A stretch of 64,000 nt of DNA. Origin: Providencia rettgeri (GTDB lineage: Bacteria; Pseudomonadota; Gammaproteobacteria; Enterobacterales; Enterobacteriaceae). Positions within the stretch are counted from its first letter, which is position 1. Each line of letters opens with the position of its first letter. The position numbers were made by a program, and so were the translations under genes. The stretch covers positions 3,782,001-3,846,000 of the forward strand of contig NZ_CP059348.1 of assembly GCF_013702265.1 (NCBI RefSeq), written 5' to 3'. The notes under the pieces are model-generated. The model made no database searches. It saw nothing but the letters and a program-made list of their open reading frames with translations, and was not told where the DNA came from. Positions 16,930-25,815 of the stretch are shown one piece after another.

Positions 16930-17613
16930 CTAGTAGCAATACAGGTCACCAAGGATAATTTCACAATTAATAGTTTTTGTCTCAAATGCACTCAACAGAT
17001 TGTTATCAACCGAGCTACCATCTGTTGAATCTAATACAGCTATTTGCTCAATCATCATCGATTCATTTTCATAGCCATTAAAACAGTCAGAAATTAGCGG
17101 CTCATTCATTTTCATTAATGTCTCATTTGCTACCTCACTGAATTGAAGATATTGACCATTTAAATCATAAAATTTCTCATCCATTTCCAATTTATTATTA
17201 TAAAGTGACCATACGGCTTGCTGAATTAATGGAGTTGACGATAGATTTTTTTTAGGGAAAATAGCAGGTTTTTGAGGTAATGAATCTATAATGGATTGTA
17301 ATTCATTAATAAAATCCACAGCATTATCTAAATTATCACCATATTCTAAATCATTCATATAGTTATCAATTTTTGTTATTGCTGCTTCATAGCTGGAATA
17401 TCTTTTCTGGTTAATTCTAATATCTCTTTCCGCTTGTGAAATATATCTGTCTGTAGGATTTTTATCTTTCGTTAAAATTTGACCATTTCTACCAGTAAGC
17501 TCTTTTAAATCACTCAGATACTTTTTATGGTTTTCTTCATATTTTTTAAAAGATTCCTTGTACTCTTCAAAATTTAATTTAAATTGGCTAAATGCATTTT
17601 TTAAATTAATCAT
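16930..17613 (-). CDS. Orphan coiled-coil protein A with Cys-containing C-terminal tail
   Basis: Not recognised. The ORF is open to an ATG at 17622, but AAAGG lies nine bases before the ATG at 17613, giving a 227-aa product. Residues 1-90 are charged and helical (coiled-coil type), the middle contains KP..FPKK (115-122), and the tail reads EQIA (189-192), SSVD (200-203) with Cys217 and Cys226 close to the end. No signal peptide or TM segment is evident. The same order of blocks appears in the orphan protein at 18645-19409, so the two are probably diverged paralogues. The gene is AT-rich compared with backbone genes, suggesting horizontal acquisition. Function is unknown. Confidence 0.65.
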   Translation of the reverse strand: MINLKNAFSQFKLNFEEYKESFKKYEENHKKYLSDLKELTGRNGQILTKDKNPTDRYISQAERDIRINQKRYSSYEAAITKIDNYMNDLEYGDNLDNAVDFINELQSIIDSLPQKPAIFPKKNLSSTPLIQQAVWSLYNNKLEMDEKFYDLNGQYLQFSEVANETLMKMNEPLISDCFNGYENESMMIEQIAVLDSTDGSSVDNNLLSAFETKTINCEIILGDLYCY

Positions 17614-17805
17614 ATAATTCATCCTTTATTTATATTTAAATTAATAAAAATTCATTATCTTTATGCCAACCAAGATAATAGATTTAAAATAAAGGCAGAT
17701 AGTTTAAAAAACAAACTTATTATTTATATGTAAGTTTTAGTTTTATTATTAAGATGATTAATTCACAGCCCGCCCCTTTGCAGAGGCGGCATAGACGAGA
17801 AAGGG
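17614..17805. other. AT-rich gap between oxygenase and orphan gene A
   Basis: Mostly AT-rich and non-coding. Near 17769-17788 an imperfect GC-rich hairpin (CCGCCCCT/AGAGGCGG) follows the oxygenase stop on the minus strand but lacks a T run. Confidence 0.4.
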
Positions 17806-18390
17806 TTACAGTATTTTTTCGGTCAGGAACCAACCGGCAATACTTTCACGCTTTTTTTGGGTAGGTAGAACTTCATGGGGAAAATCTTCAGACATAAAAA
17901 AGACCATGCGGCCCGCTAATGGCTCCAAGGTAAATAGCGCGTTATCCTGCATGTCATACATCACAATTTCACCACCATCCCCCTGCTGCCATGACTCATT
18001 CATATACAGCACAGTGGTGACTCGACGGCGCCCTTGCCCACGGAAGTTATCCACATGCTTTTTATAGAATCCACCATTAGGATAACGACAAAAATGGGTT
18101 TCAAAGTCTCGTAATCCAAGGAATAACTGACAGTTAAGTTCCTGACGCAAGCTTTCCATCTTATCCAGATAATAAAGGACAGGCGCCCCCATTTCTGGTT
18201 CAAGCCACACCGTTTGATCGCCGCGGATGGTTTTGTTGTCTTGTAACGTGTTTTGATAGCCAATACGCGCGTCTTGCAGCGTATCGGGGATACAACTTTT
18301 AATAGCCTGAGTTTCTGATAGGTTCAGAAAATCGTCCCACACATACCAGCCCTGTGTGGAAAGTGAATCAATAAGTTGATTGATAGACAT
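17806..18390 (-). CDS. 2-oxoglutarate/Fe(II) oxygenase, prolyl-hydroxylase (PPHD/SM-20) type
   Basis: A 194-aa double-stranded beta-helix dioxygenase. Seen: the iron facial triad His112-x-Asp114 in FYKKHVDNF and His172 in DFPHEVLPT, plus Arg181 in KKRESIAGWF for binding the 2-oxoglutarate carboxylate. RGDQTVWL and RVTTVLYMNESWQQGDGGE are typical of the SM-20/EGL-9-like group. The best-known bacterial relative, Pseudomonas PPHD, hydroxylates a proline of EF-Tu; whether this protein does so is inference. It is transcribed between the two orphan coiled-coil genes on the same strand with gaps of 192 and 254 bp, so cotranscription is uncertain. Confidence 0.85.
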   Translation of the reverse strand: MSINQLIDSLSTQGWYVWDDFLNLSETQAIKSCIPDTLQDARIGYQNTLQDNKTIRGDQTVWLEPEMGAPVLYYLDKMESLRQELNCQLFLGLRDFETHFCRYPNGGFYKKHVDNFRGQGRRRVTTVLYMNESWQQGDGGEIVMYDMQDNALFTLEPLAGRMVFFMSEDFPHEVLPTQKKRESIAGWFLTEKIL

Positions 18391-18590
18391 GATGAATCTA
18401 TGAATGGTTATTAGGTAAGATTTTATACTTGATTAGCGGAAAAAATTAAAATAAAAAACGTAAATCTTGATGATTCAACAACCGTATCGATGATTAATCC
18501 TAAAAGGAGAAGTTTCTAAATATAGGAGTTCAAGTAAAATCTATCGTATTGATACTAAAGAAAATGAAGATCACTATATGAAATTCATTA

Positions 18591-18620
18591 AGGATGCTCA
18601 ACATAACCATCGAGCATCCT
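18591..18620 (-). terminator. Hairpin downstream of orphan gene B
   Basis: Perfect 9-bp inverted repeat AGGATGCTC/GAGCATCCT with a 12-nt loop, 25 bases after the stop codon of the orphan gene on the minus strand. It is followed there by TAATGAATTT. The U tract is weak. Confidence 0.5.
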
Positions 18621-18644
18621 CAACCAATCGACAAGACGATATCG

Positions 18645-19409
18645 TTAGTGTGTTATTCCACACATTGCCGTTCTGCCGATGCAACCTTTAATATGACTGA
18701 TAGGTTTTTGGTCTAATATTGGTGTATCAATACTCGACGAAGCATTACTCTCATAAGCGGGTTTAAATCCTGCAATTTGCTCAGTGAGTGCACCTGCTGG
18801 CTGAAATTGGGTATTTGATGGCATCGATTTCTTCATGCCCTCAAAGAAATCTAATTCAATATTTAAACGTTCCTGATTCATTTCATTTATCAAAACGTTA
18901 AGCTCATAAATTTCTTTGGCTAATTCATCGCTTTTTCTATTAAAATTAGCAATAGGTGTGAAAATCATGCCCCTTAATCCACCATGATTAGTGAAGTCTA
19001 TTTTTTTGAAAGAATATTCTGGTTTATTCCAAGTTTGACTATTCTTTAAATCTTGATTGACTTCTTTAATATAAAAATCAATTTCAACTTGATTATAAGA
19101 GCCATTATCTTCCTTCAAATCAGTAAGCATAGATTCTTGCTTTAATAACATATTCGAAATTATTCTTACTTTTTCCATTTGCTCAATCGAGCGCTTATTT
19201 ATTTCATGCCCAACCTTATTCATGGTTTTTTTCATTGAACCAGCATCACGTCGGCGAGACATGGACAATTTATCACCCGTAGAATTCATATTTTCTATTG
19301 CTTTATACGCATTATTATTTGCTTCATCTAATAGATGATTAACCCTTTCCATCTTTAATTTAGCCAAATATAACTTTTCATTTAAACGAGTAAATTTTTC
19401 ATTTTCCAT
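18645..19409 (-). CDS. Orphan coiled-coil protein B with Cys-containing C-terminal tail
   Basis: Not recognised. An ATG at 19424 is in frame, but GGAGA eight bases before the ATG at 19409 favours a 254-aa product (MENEKFTRLNEK...). Residues 1-95 are charged and helical, with a short basic SRRRD patch. The middle holds NKP..FKK (128-136), and a second helical part runs to about 195. A low-complexity linker leads to EQIA (210-213), SSID (225-228), and a tail with Cys243 and Cys250. The order and spacing of these blocks match protein A, hence a probable paralogue. It lies downstream of uvrD on the same strand. Composition is AT-rich. Function is unknown. Confidence 0.65.
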   Translation of the reverse strand: MENEKFTRLNEKLYLAKLKMERVNHLLDEANNNAYKAIENMNSTGDKLSMSRRRDAGSMKKTMNKVGHEINKRSIEQMEKVRIISNMLLKQESMLTDLKEDNGSYNQVEIDFYIKEVNQDLKNSQTWNKPEYSFKKIDFTNHGGLRGMIFTPIANFNRKSDELAKEIYELNVLINEMNQERLNIELDFFEGMKKSMPSNTQFQPAGALTEQIAGFKPAYESNASSSIDTPILDQKPISHIKGCIGRTAMCGITH

Positions 19410-19602
19410 ATGATAAATCTCCATTAATTAATTTAATTAAAATGAAATTAGAGATTATAGTAAGTTAAAATAAAAAACAAATATTTAAATTATATATTTA
19501 GAATATAAATATAAAGAATAATTATTTAATATAATATAATGTTTTTAGGATTTATTTTTGACTAGCACCACAATCCTTTGCGGTGCTATATTTTATCGAG
19601 AT
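19410..19602. other. AT-rich gap at right edge of accessory block
   Basis: No gene seen. A TAGCACC/GGTGCTA inverted repeat (19563-19569, 19582-19588) after the uvrD stop is a possible weak terminator. Confidence 0.45.
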
Positions 19603-21765
19603 CTACAGCATTTCTAACCGCGCATAAGACGCTACCAGCCACTTAATCCCTTGCCCTTGGAAGGCAATTTGTAGACGGCAATGTTCTCCACTACCTTCGA
19701 GATTAATAATCGTGCCTTCACCGAATTTAGGGTGCATCACTCGCTGCCCTAGCGCATAACCAGAATCATTTTGGCTAATCGGTGTGCCAAGACGTTGATG
19801 GCTAACAGGACGTGAAACCGTGGCTCTTAATCGAACTTCCTCCACACACTCCGTCGGCAGTTCTCCAATAAAACGTGAAGGACGATGGTAAACTTCCTTA
19901 CCATATAAACGGCGGCTTTCTGCATAAGTAATTGTCAATTTCACCATGGCGCGAGTGATCCCCACGTAGGCAAGACGGCGCTCCTCTTCTAAGCGCCCAC
20001 TTTCATCCATCGACATTTGGCTTGGGAACATACCTTCTTCCACCCCCACCATAAATACGACAGGAAATTCCAGACCTTTTGCTGAGTGCAGCGTCATTAA
20101 TTGCACCGCATCTTGGCTGGCATCCGCTTGACTATCTCCAGATTCCAATGCCGCATGGGATAAAAATGCCTGCAATGGCATCAAATCTTGGTCTTCATCT
20201 TGATAGCTAAAATCGCGGGTTGCGTTGACCAACTCTTCCAAGTTTTCAATTCGCGCTTGAGCTTTTTCGCCTTTTTCTTGTTCATACATGGCACGCAAAC
20301 CAGAATCATTGATCACTCGGTCAGCCTGTACATGCAGTGGCATCTCTTGAGTTTCTTTAGCTAGCGCATCGATTAACTCGAGGAAACGCTCGATAGAGCT
20401 TGCCGCGCGTCCACCAAGAACTTGCTCGCGAAGTAAGTACTCACAACTTTCCCATAATGTCAGTTGCTGATCTCGAGCAGTCTGGCGAACGGTATCCAAC
20501 GTGCGCTCACCAATCCCACGAGTCGGCGTATTCACCACACGTTCAAAAGAGGCGTCGTCGTTACGGTTAGCAATTAATCTTAAATAGGATAAGGCGTCTT
20601 TAATTTCTTGGCGTTCAAAGAAGCGTTGACCACCGTAAATACGGTATGCCATCGCGCCTTGAATTAACGCTTCTTCCATCACACGGGATTGGGCGTTGCT
20701 ACGGTAAAGAATGGCACAATCTTGTAGCGCCCCCCCATTTTCATGCCACTGTTTAATCCGCCCAACCACATAGCGGGCTTCATCCAGCTCATTGAAAGCG
20801 CAATAAAGGGAAATTGGCTCACCATCCCCACCTTCCGTCCATAAATTCTTACCAAGACGGTCGCTATTATTGGCGATAAGTGTATTTGCCGCTTTCAAAA
20901 TATTATTGGTCGAACGGTAGTTTTGCTCGAGTCGAATAGTTTGTGCACCGGGGAAATCATTCAAGAAACGCTGAATATTTTCAACTTGAGCACCACGCCA
21001 GCCATAGATTGACTGATCATCATCGCCGACAATCATCACTTTGCCCGTTTCACCCGCTAACACGCGGATCCATGCATATTGAATGCTGTTGGTATCTTGA
21101 AACTCATCCACCAAAATATTGGTAAAACGCTCGCGATAATGTTGAAGAACATGAGGCTTATTCAGCCATAGCTCATGAGCACGTAGCAGTAATTCGGCAA
21201 AATCCACCAGCCCAGCGCGATCACAGGCTTCTTGATAAGCTTGATAGACTTTCAGCCATGTCGCTTCGACTGGATTACCATAGCTTTCAACATGCTGGGG
21301 ACGTAGCCCTTCATCTTTTTTGCCGTTGATGTACCACATTCCCTGACGAGGCGGCCACTGCTTCTCATCAAGATTCATGGCTTTAAGCAGACGACGAATC
21401 AAGCGGTATTGGTCATCACTGTCTAGAATTTGGAAATCTTGCGGCAGATTCGCATCCAAATAATGCTGGCGAAGTAAACGGTGCGCGAGACCATGGAAAG
21501 TACCGATCCACATACCGCCTTCGCTAGTACCCACCAACTGATTGATACGATGACGCATTTCTGCGGCAGCTTTGTTGGTAAACGTCACGGCCATAATTGA
21601 AAACGGAGAAGCATTCTCCACTGACATCAGCCACGCAATGCGATGTACCAATACGCGTGTTTTACCACTACCCGCCCCTGCGAGCACCAGTAAATTAGTA
21701 CGCGGGGCGGCAACCGCTTCGCGCTGTTTGTCATTAAGACCTTCGAGCAGATATGAGACGTCCAT
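19603..21765 (-). CDS. uvrD: DNA helicase II UvrD
   Basis: A 720-aa SF1A 3'-5' helicase of nucleotide-excision and mismatch repair, matching the E. coli length when started at MDVSYLLEGLNDKQREA. An upstream in-frame ATG at 21777 would add MMVT and is less likely. Seen: Walker [10 protein letters not shown], motif II VDEFQDTN, QSIYGWRGA, LEQNYRST, LMTLHSAKGLEF and VGITRA in order. The C-terminal Tudor-like region is GQRVMHPKFGEGTI. yigB ends 65 bp upstream on the same strand. In E. coli corA is nearby; here the accessory block follows. Confidence 0.97.
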   Translation of the reverse strand: MDVSYLLEGLNDKQREAVAAPRTNLLVLAGAGSGKTRVLVHRIAWLMSVENASPFSIMAVTFTNKAAAEMRHRINQLVGTSEGGMWIGTFHGLAHRLLRQHYLDANLPQDFQILDSDDQYRLIRRLLKAMNLDEKQWPPRQGMWYINGKKDEGLRPQHVESYGNPVEATWLKVYQAYQEACDRAGLVDFAELLLRAHELWLNKPHVLQHYRERFTNILVDEFQDTNSIQYAWIRVLAGETGKVMIVGDDDQSIYGWRGAQVENIQRFLNDFPGAQTIRLEQNYRSTNNILKAANTLIANNSDRLGKNLWTEGGDGEPISLYCAFNELDEARYVVGRIKQWHENGGALQDCAILYRSNAQSRVMEEALIQGAMAYRIYGGQRFFERQEIKDALSYLRLIANRNDDASFERVVNTPTRGIGERTLDTVRQTARDQQLTLWESCEYLLREQVLGGRAASSIERFLELIDALAKETQEMPLHVQADRVINDSGLRAMYEQEKGEKAQARIENLEELVNATRDFSYQDEDQDLMPLQAFLSHAALESGDSQADASQDAVQLMTLHSAKGLEFPVVFMVGVEEGMFPSQMSMDESGRLEEERRLAYVGITRAMVKLTITYAESRRLYGKEVYHRPSRFIGELPTECVEEVRLRATVSRPVSHQRLGTPISQNDSGYALGQRVMHPKFGEGTIINLEGSGEHCRLQIAFQGQGIKWLVASYARLEML

Positions 21766-21829
21766 AGTTACCATCAAAGCAAGACAGTAGCGGCTATTAC
21801 CACCACTGTATTTTTATACAGAGAAAGGA

Positions 21830-22546
21830 TTATACCAATGACAAGAGAGAATCCAACCGACAAATTTCCACATGAGGCAATATGCGCCCCTCTTTCTCAT
21901 CCATTAACGTCATATGATCCACGTTGAACCAGCAAGCTTGCATACCGCTATTAATCGCCCCTTCTACGTCTGTCAGCAGATTATCCCCAACATGTAAAAT
22001 GGCACTCGGCTCGATATTCAAGCGTGTAGAGGCAAGATGGTACATATCGCAGCATGGCTTAGAACGCCCATCAGGCCCAGCTTTTAATACAAACTGAAAA
22101 TATTGCCCCAACCCACAGGCTTGCGGCTCTGCGTTTCCATTCGTAATCGCCACCAGCGGTAATTTTTCGGCTAATTTTGCTAGCGTTTCATGGGTGGATT
22201 GCGGAACATGAATTTGATTACGCCAGTAGGTAAAGTGCGCCATAATATCGTCTGCACCTTTGAGGGCATCCTCTTTACTATAACCATAGTGGCACAGCAT
22301 CATTTTCGACGATAACCAGCGCCAGCGGGTAATATCATGGCGAATATCCGGCTCTTGTTCTTCCACAAGATAGCGAAATGCATAAATATCATCGTTCGTA
22401 AAATGATCAAAACGCGGGTCATATTCACGAATAAACCGTAAAACTTCTTCTTCCGTTTTATCAATCACGGGATGGTTGTCGTACAACGTATCATCCAAAT
22501 CAAACGTCATCGCTTTGATGGGTGATAACGGACGGTAAAAGTGCAT
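21830..22546 (-). CDS. yigB: HAD-family FMN/sugar phosphatase YigB
   Basis: A 238-aa haloacid-dehalogenase phosphatase. E. coli YigB dephosphorylates FMN, giving riboflavin, among other substrates. Seen: motif I FDLDDTLYDN (15-24), motif II VAITNGNAEP, Lys in GRSKPCCDMYH, and motif IV HVGDNLLTDVEGA. The start codon overlaps the end of xerC (both at 22546), indicating translational coupling in the dapF-yigA-xerC-yigB operon as in E. coli. Confidence 0.94.
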   Translation of the reverse strand: MHFYRPLSPIKAMTFDLDDTLYDNHPVIDKTEEEVLRFIREYDPRFDHFTNDDIYAFRYLVEEQEPDIRHDITRWRWLSSKMMLCHYGYSKEDALKGADDIMAHFTYWRNQIHVPQSTHETLAKLAEKLPLVAITNGNAEPQACGLGQYFQFVLKAGPDGRSKPCCDMYHLASTRLNIEPSAILHVGDNLLTDVEGAINSGMQACWFNVDHMTLMDEKEGRILPHVEICRLDSLLSLV

Positions 22547-23475
22547 TAAGATTTCTCCCTCTTCGCTCGCGGATGTGCCACATCATAAACATTAGCGAGA
22601 TGTTGGAAATCAAGATGGGTATAGATTTGGGTAGTAGAGAGATTAGCATGACCTAATAACTCTTGAACCCCACGTAAATTACCACTTGATTCGAGAATAT
22701 GAGTTGCAAAAGAGTGACGTAATTTATGGGGATTTATATGGCTATTCACCGCTTGCTTGATACCCCACTGTTCAAACCGCTTTTGCACATTGCGATTCGA
22801 GATACGCTTACCACTTTTCGTGGAAATAAATACCGCGCCATCGACAGGCTCGTACAATTCACGCATTTCAAGCCAGCGTTTTAGCCAGCTCACTGCCGTT
22901 TTTCCTAGGGGAATTTTGCGTTCTTTGCTGCCTTTCCCCATCACCCAAACCTCACCTAAATTGAGGTCAAGGTGCTTCACATCCAAACCAACCAGTTCAG
23001 AAAGACGTAATCCCGCGCCATACATCACTTCCAGCATGGTTCTATCTCGCACCACGAGCGGGTCGCCACTGTCCATATTCAACAATTGGGAAACTTCGTC
23101 CACATCCATATTTTTAGGCAGACGTTTTTTTGCTTTAGGAGCATGAATAGTTTTAACTGGGTTTGCTGGTAATTCCCCTTGCTGCACCATCCAATCGCAG
23201 AAACTACGTAGCGCGGAAAGTCTTAATGCCATGCTCGCTGCTTGCAAGCCGGTTCGGCGACTTTTTGCGGCAATATTGCGCCCCACCGCCATATCCAGCT
23301 GCTGCCATTGGCTCACTTTCAGTTCACCTAAAATTTGGCAAACCGAACCTAATTGGCGGCGATAATTCGTTATCGTGACCGGACTTAACCGGCGCTCAAC
23401 GCGGAGATAACGTAAGAAGGCTTCCACTTGAATCATCAGCCCTTCGGGCTGAATGTCTACAGGCGTTCTATCCAT
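22546..23475 (-). CDS. xerC: Site-specific tyrosine recombinase XerC
   Basis: About 309 aa. With XerD it resolves chromosome dimers at dif. Seen: an N-terminal SAM-like core-binding domain ([18 protein letters not shown]) and a catalytic domain with Arg in [12 protein letters not shown], Lys in [11 protein letters not shown], His-x-x-Arg in [11 protein letters not shown], His in [11 protein letters not shown] and the nucleophile Tyr in QIYTHLD. Start choice is MDRTPVDI at 23475 or MSMDRT at 23481; both overlap the yigA 3' end. The overlap indicates coupled translation. Confidence 0.95.
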   Translation of the reverse strand: MDRTPVDIQPEGLMIQVEAFLRYLRVERRLSPVTITNYRRQLGSVCQILGELKVSQWQQLDMAVGRNIAAKSRRTGLQAASMALRLSALRSFCDWMVQQGELPANPVKTIHAPKAKKRLPKNMDVDEVSQLLNMDSGDPLVVRDRTMLEVMYGAGLRLSELVGLDVKHLDLNLGEVWVMGKGSKERKIPLGKTAVSWLKRWLEMRELYEPVDGAVFISTKSGKRISNRNVQKRFEQWGIKQAVNSHINPHKLRHSFATHILESSGNLRGVQELLGHANLSTTQIYTHLDFQHLANVYDVAHPRAKREKS

Positions 23476-24182
23476 TGACATAATAACCTCGGTAGAATTT
23501 GAGCCACTTTTTCCAGCATTACTGTGCCCATGCCATGTTGATAGTGTTCACGGTCACGGCTGGTAAATATCACCATACCGGATTCCCCATGATGCCCAAA
23601 CAGCGAAATCGCCACTGAGCCCACATTTTGGGCATCTGGAAGTAAAAGCTGGAGCTCAGGGCCATTTAGTCGACCAAGATAATTGAGGTTATCCCCAAAA
23701 CGCTGAATACGTACGGGTTCAAAAACGCGGCGTGGGAGCACCAATTCGTAGGCATCCAATGGTGCAGATAATCGCCAGCTATCACTAAACAGGCGTACAG
23801 AAGCCCCCGATAGCCCGAGCTTTTTAGCCCAGCGATTCAACACAAACAGCATCTCCCGCAAACTATTTGCGGAAGACATTTCAATGACGAGATAAAGAAG
23901 CTCATCGAACAGTTGCCCATTTTCGTGGGCTTGTTCCACCATAAAGCGGATGTCCTGTTCGAGATTTTTGATTTTTTGACGTTGACGACTCATCACCAAT
24001 TCAGGAAGCGAGATAGCCTCCTGCAAGGCATGAGGAACCTTGATATGTTCAGCAAGAGACACATTGCGAATAAAGAAATAAGGGTTCTGTTTTAAATATT
24101 GCACCACATCTTGCTCATCAATTAACTGAGCAATCTCTGGCACCTGTTCACGCTTATCCATTATTCCCCTCTTTACACTCAA
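23457..24182 (-). CDS. yigA: DUF484 protein YigA
   Basis: Up to 241 aa; the likely true start is at [12 protein letters not shown], seven codons in, making about 234 aa as in E. coli (235). This is a GAF-like DUF484 family member of unknown function that is always linked to xerC. Seen: [16 protein letters not shown] at the N-terminus, then a helical segment with [14 protein letters not shown], then the GAF-like half ending in [20 protein letters not shown]. It lies six bases after dapF and overlaps xerC. Confidence 0.9.
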   Translation of the reverse strand: MSVKRGIMDKREQVPEIAQLIDEQDVVQYLKQNPYFFIRNVSLAEHIKVPHALQEAISLPELVMSRQRQKIKNLEQDIRFMVEQAHENGQLFDELLYLVIEMSSANSLREMLFVLNRWAKKLGLSGASVRLFSDSWRLSAPLDAYELVLPRRVFEPVRIQRFGDNLNYLGRLNGPELQLLLPDAQNVGSVAISLFGHHGESGMVIFTSRDREHYQHGMGTVMLEKVAQILPRLLCQWIERL

Positions 24183-24188
24183 TCAAGA

Positions 24189-25025
24189 TTAAATTTGGAT
24201 CACTCCATCATAAACATGGGTCGCGGGCCCTGTCATATACAACGGTGATCCGGGGCCTTCCCAACTAATATCGAGGGAACCGCCCGGTAAATCAACACGA
24301 ACACGGTTAGCTAATAAGCCCTGTCCTACTCCCACGGCAACCGCGGCACATGCACCACTCCCGCACGCTTGAGTTTCCCCCGCACCACGTTCATAAACAC
24401 GTAAGCGAATATAGTCCGCGCTAACAATTTCCATAAAACCAATGTTGGCACGTTCAGGGAAGCGTTCGTGGCTTTCTAACGCAGGGCCTAAAACCTCCAC
24501 TTCAGCGGTTTGCACGCTGTCCACTTGTACCACACAATGCGGGTTACCCATGGAAACAACCCCCGCAAACACTGTACGTTCTTGTGCTCGAATAATATAG
24601 GTCTTTTCCGCTTTCACGGCACGAAACGGGACGTTTTGCGGTTCAAAATCAGGCTCGCCCATATTCACACAAACATCATCATTTTCATTAATTGTGAGAG
24701 TCATACGCCCAGATTGGGTGCTCACTTTAATTTTCTGCTTGTTTGTCAGACCTTTTAAACGGACAAAACGTGCAAAACAGCGTGCTCCATTGCCACACTG
24801 TGCAACTTCACTGCCATCTGCGTTAAAAATACGGTAATGGAAATCGAGATCAGGATCATAAGGGGCTTCGACCAGTAAAAGCTGGTCAAAACCGACGCCA
24901 GTATGCCTATCCGCTAAACGGCAAATCAGTTCAGGTGAAAAATAGACGTTCTGAGTGACGCCATCCACCACCATAAAATCATTGCCTAAGCCATGCATTT
25001 TTGAGAACTGCAATTCACGTTCCAT
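24189..25025 (-). CDS. dapF: Diaminopimelate epimerase DapF
   Basis: A 278-aa cofactor-independent epimerase converting LL- to meso-diaminopimelate for lysine and peptidoglycan. Seen: [13 protein letters not shown], the catalytic Cys77 in AQCGNGARC and Cys221 in [12 protein letters not shown], and two similar halves. The protein is four residues longer at the N-terminus than E. coli DapF (MEREL before QFSKMHG). lptM lies ten bases upstream on the same strand, as in E. coli. Confidence 0.97.
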   Translation of the reverse strand: MERELQFSKMHGLGNDFMVVDGVTQNVYFSPELICRLADRHTGVGFDQLLLVEAPYDPDLDFHYRIFNADGSEVAQCGNGARCFARFVRLKGLTNKQKIKVSTQSGRMTLTINENDDVCVNMGEPDFEPQNVPFRAVKAEKTYIIRAQERTVFAGVVSMGNPHCVVQVDSVQTAEVEVLGPALESHERFPERANIGFMEIVSADYIRLRVYERGAGETQACGSGACAAVAVGVGQGLLANRVRVDLPGGSLDISWEGPGSPLYMTGPATHVYDGVIQI

Positions 25026-25034
25026 AACAGAGGC

Positions 25035-25214
25035 TTACTGTTTGGTCGCTGCAGGCTCTTGGTTCGAGCTGCTTGGAGCTTTAGGTTGCACATCAGATTT
25101 AGCAGGCGCTGCTGCGTTGTCTTCAGGCGGAAAATACAACGGCCCTTTTAAGCCACAGCCAGAAAGGGTGAATAAAACGAGAAGTGCGCTAAGTCCAAAT
25201 AAACTTTTTTTCAT
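25035..25214 (-). CDS. lptM: Small outer-membrane lipoprotein LptM (YifL)
   Basis: A 59-aa lipoprotein missed by long-ORF searches. Seen: a signal sequence MKKSLFGLSALLVLFTL, then the lipobox LSGC with the lipidated Cys20, then CGLKGPLYFPP, which is nearly invariant in the family, and an Ala/Pro/Lys-rich disordered tail. In E. coli LptM binds the LptD-LptE translocon and promotes LptD disulfide maturation. It sits directly upstream of dapF and divergent from cyaY, as in E. coli. Confidence 0.93.
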   Translation of the reverse strand: MKKSLFGLSALLVLFTLSGCGLKGPLYFPPEDNAAAPAKSDVQPKAPSSSNQEPAATKQ

Positions 25215-25366
25215 TATGATGTTTCGCCTGTAAGACTAAATTTTGCAATTTGATATTTCACACAGTAACAGGTGTCGCTTTTCAAATCACGCCTGTTTAT
25301 CAAACATATTAATATTATATACGTTAAATAATTCAAATGGCATCTCACAAGTAAGATGTGCGCCGT

Positions 25367-25396
25367 TTGACCCTTGAACACATTCAACCCTATAAT
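25367..25396 (+). promoter_or_regulatory. Sigma70 promoter of cyaY
   Basis: -35 TTGACC (25367-25372), 18-bp spacer and a perfect -10 TATAAT (25391-25396), 36 bases before the cyaY start. Confidence 0.7.
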
Positions 25397-25431
25397 TTCG
25401 CCTAAATAAAAGTATAAACAGGAAATACATC

Positions 25432-25749
25432 ATGAACGATAGCGAATTTCATCAGTTAGCAGAGCAATTGCTCAGCTCGATTGAAGAGCATTTAGATAAT
25501 TACGATGGCGATGCGGATATTGATAGTGAAATTAATGGCGGCGTCATGACCTTAAGCTTTGAAGATGGCAGCAAAATCATCATCAACAAACAAGAAGCCT
25601 TCCACCAAATCTGGTTAGCAACCAAACAAGGTGGCTATCATTATGATTATAAAGATGGAAAGTGGATCTGTGACCGCTCCGGTCAAGAATTTTTGTCCAT
25701 GCTGGGCAATGCGATTACCTTCCAAAGCCACTTCCCATTCTCGTTCTAA
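25432..25749 (+). CDS. cyaY: Frataxin homologue CyaY
   Basis: A 105-aa bacterial frataxin that binds iron and modulates IscS-dependent Fe-S cluster assembly. Seen: an acidic N-terminal helix ([18 protein letters not shown]), then the beta-sheet segment [20 protein letters not shown]-x-W (HQIWLATK) and the [18 protein letters not shown] region. Length is that of E. coli (106). It is divergent from lptM-dapF and convergent with cyaA; a good TATAAT promoter lies upstream. Confidence 0.96.
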   Translation: MNDSEFHQLAEQLLSSIEEHLDNYDGDADIDSEINGGVMTLSFEDGSKIIINKQEAFHQIWLATKQGGYHYDYKDGKWICDRSGQEFLSMLGNAITFQSHFPFSF

Positions 25750-25815
25750 ACACGCGCATCAAAAATCACAGGCAGAGTCTATAACTTACTCTGTCTGTTT
25801 TTTATCATAATAAAA

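Noticed and set aside
18525-18690. Plus-strand open frame (RSSSKIYRIDTKENEDHY...) between the oxygenase and orphan gene B
   Set aside because: No start codon with a ribosome-binding site. It runs into the antisense 3' end of gene B and crosses the hairpin. It could be a gene remnant but cannot be supported.
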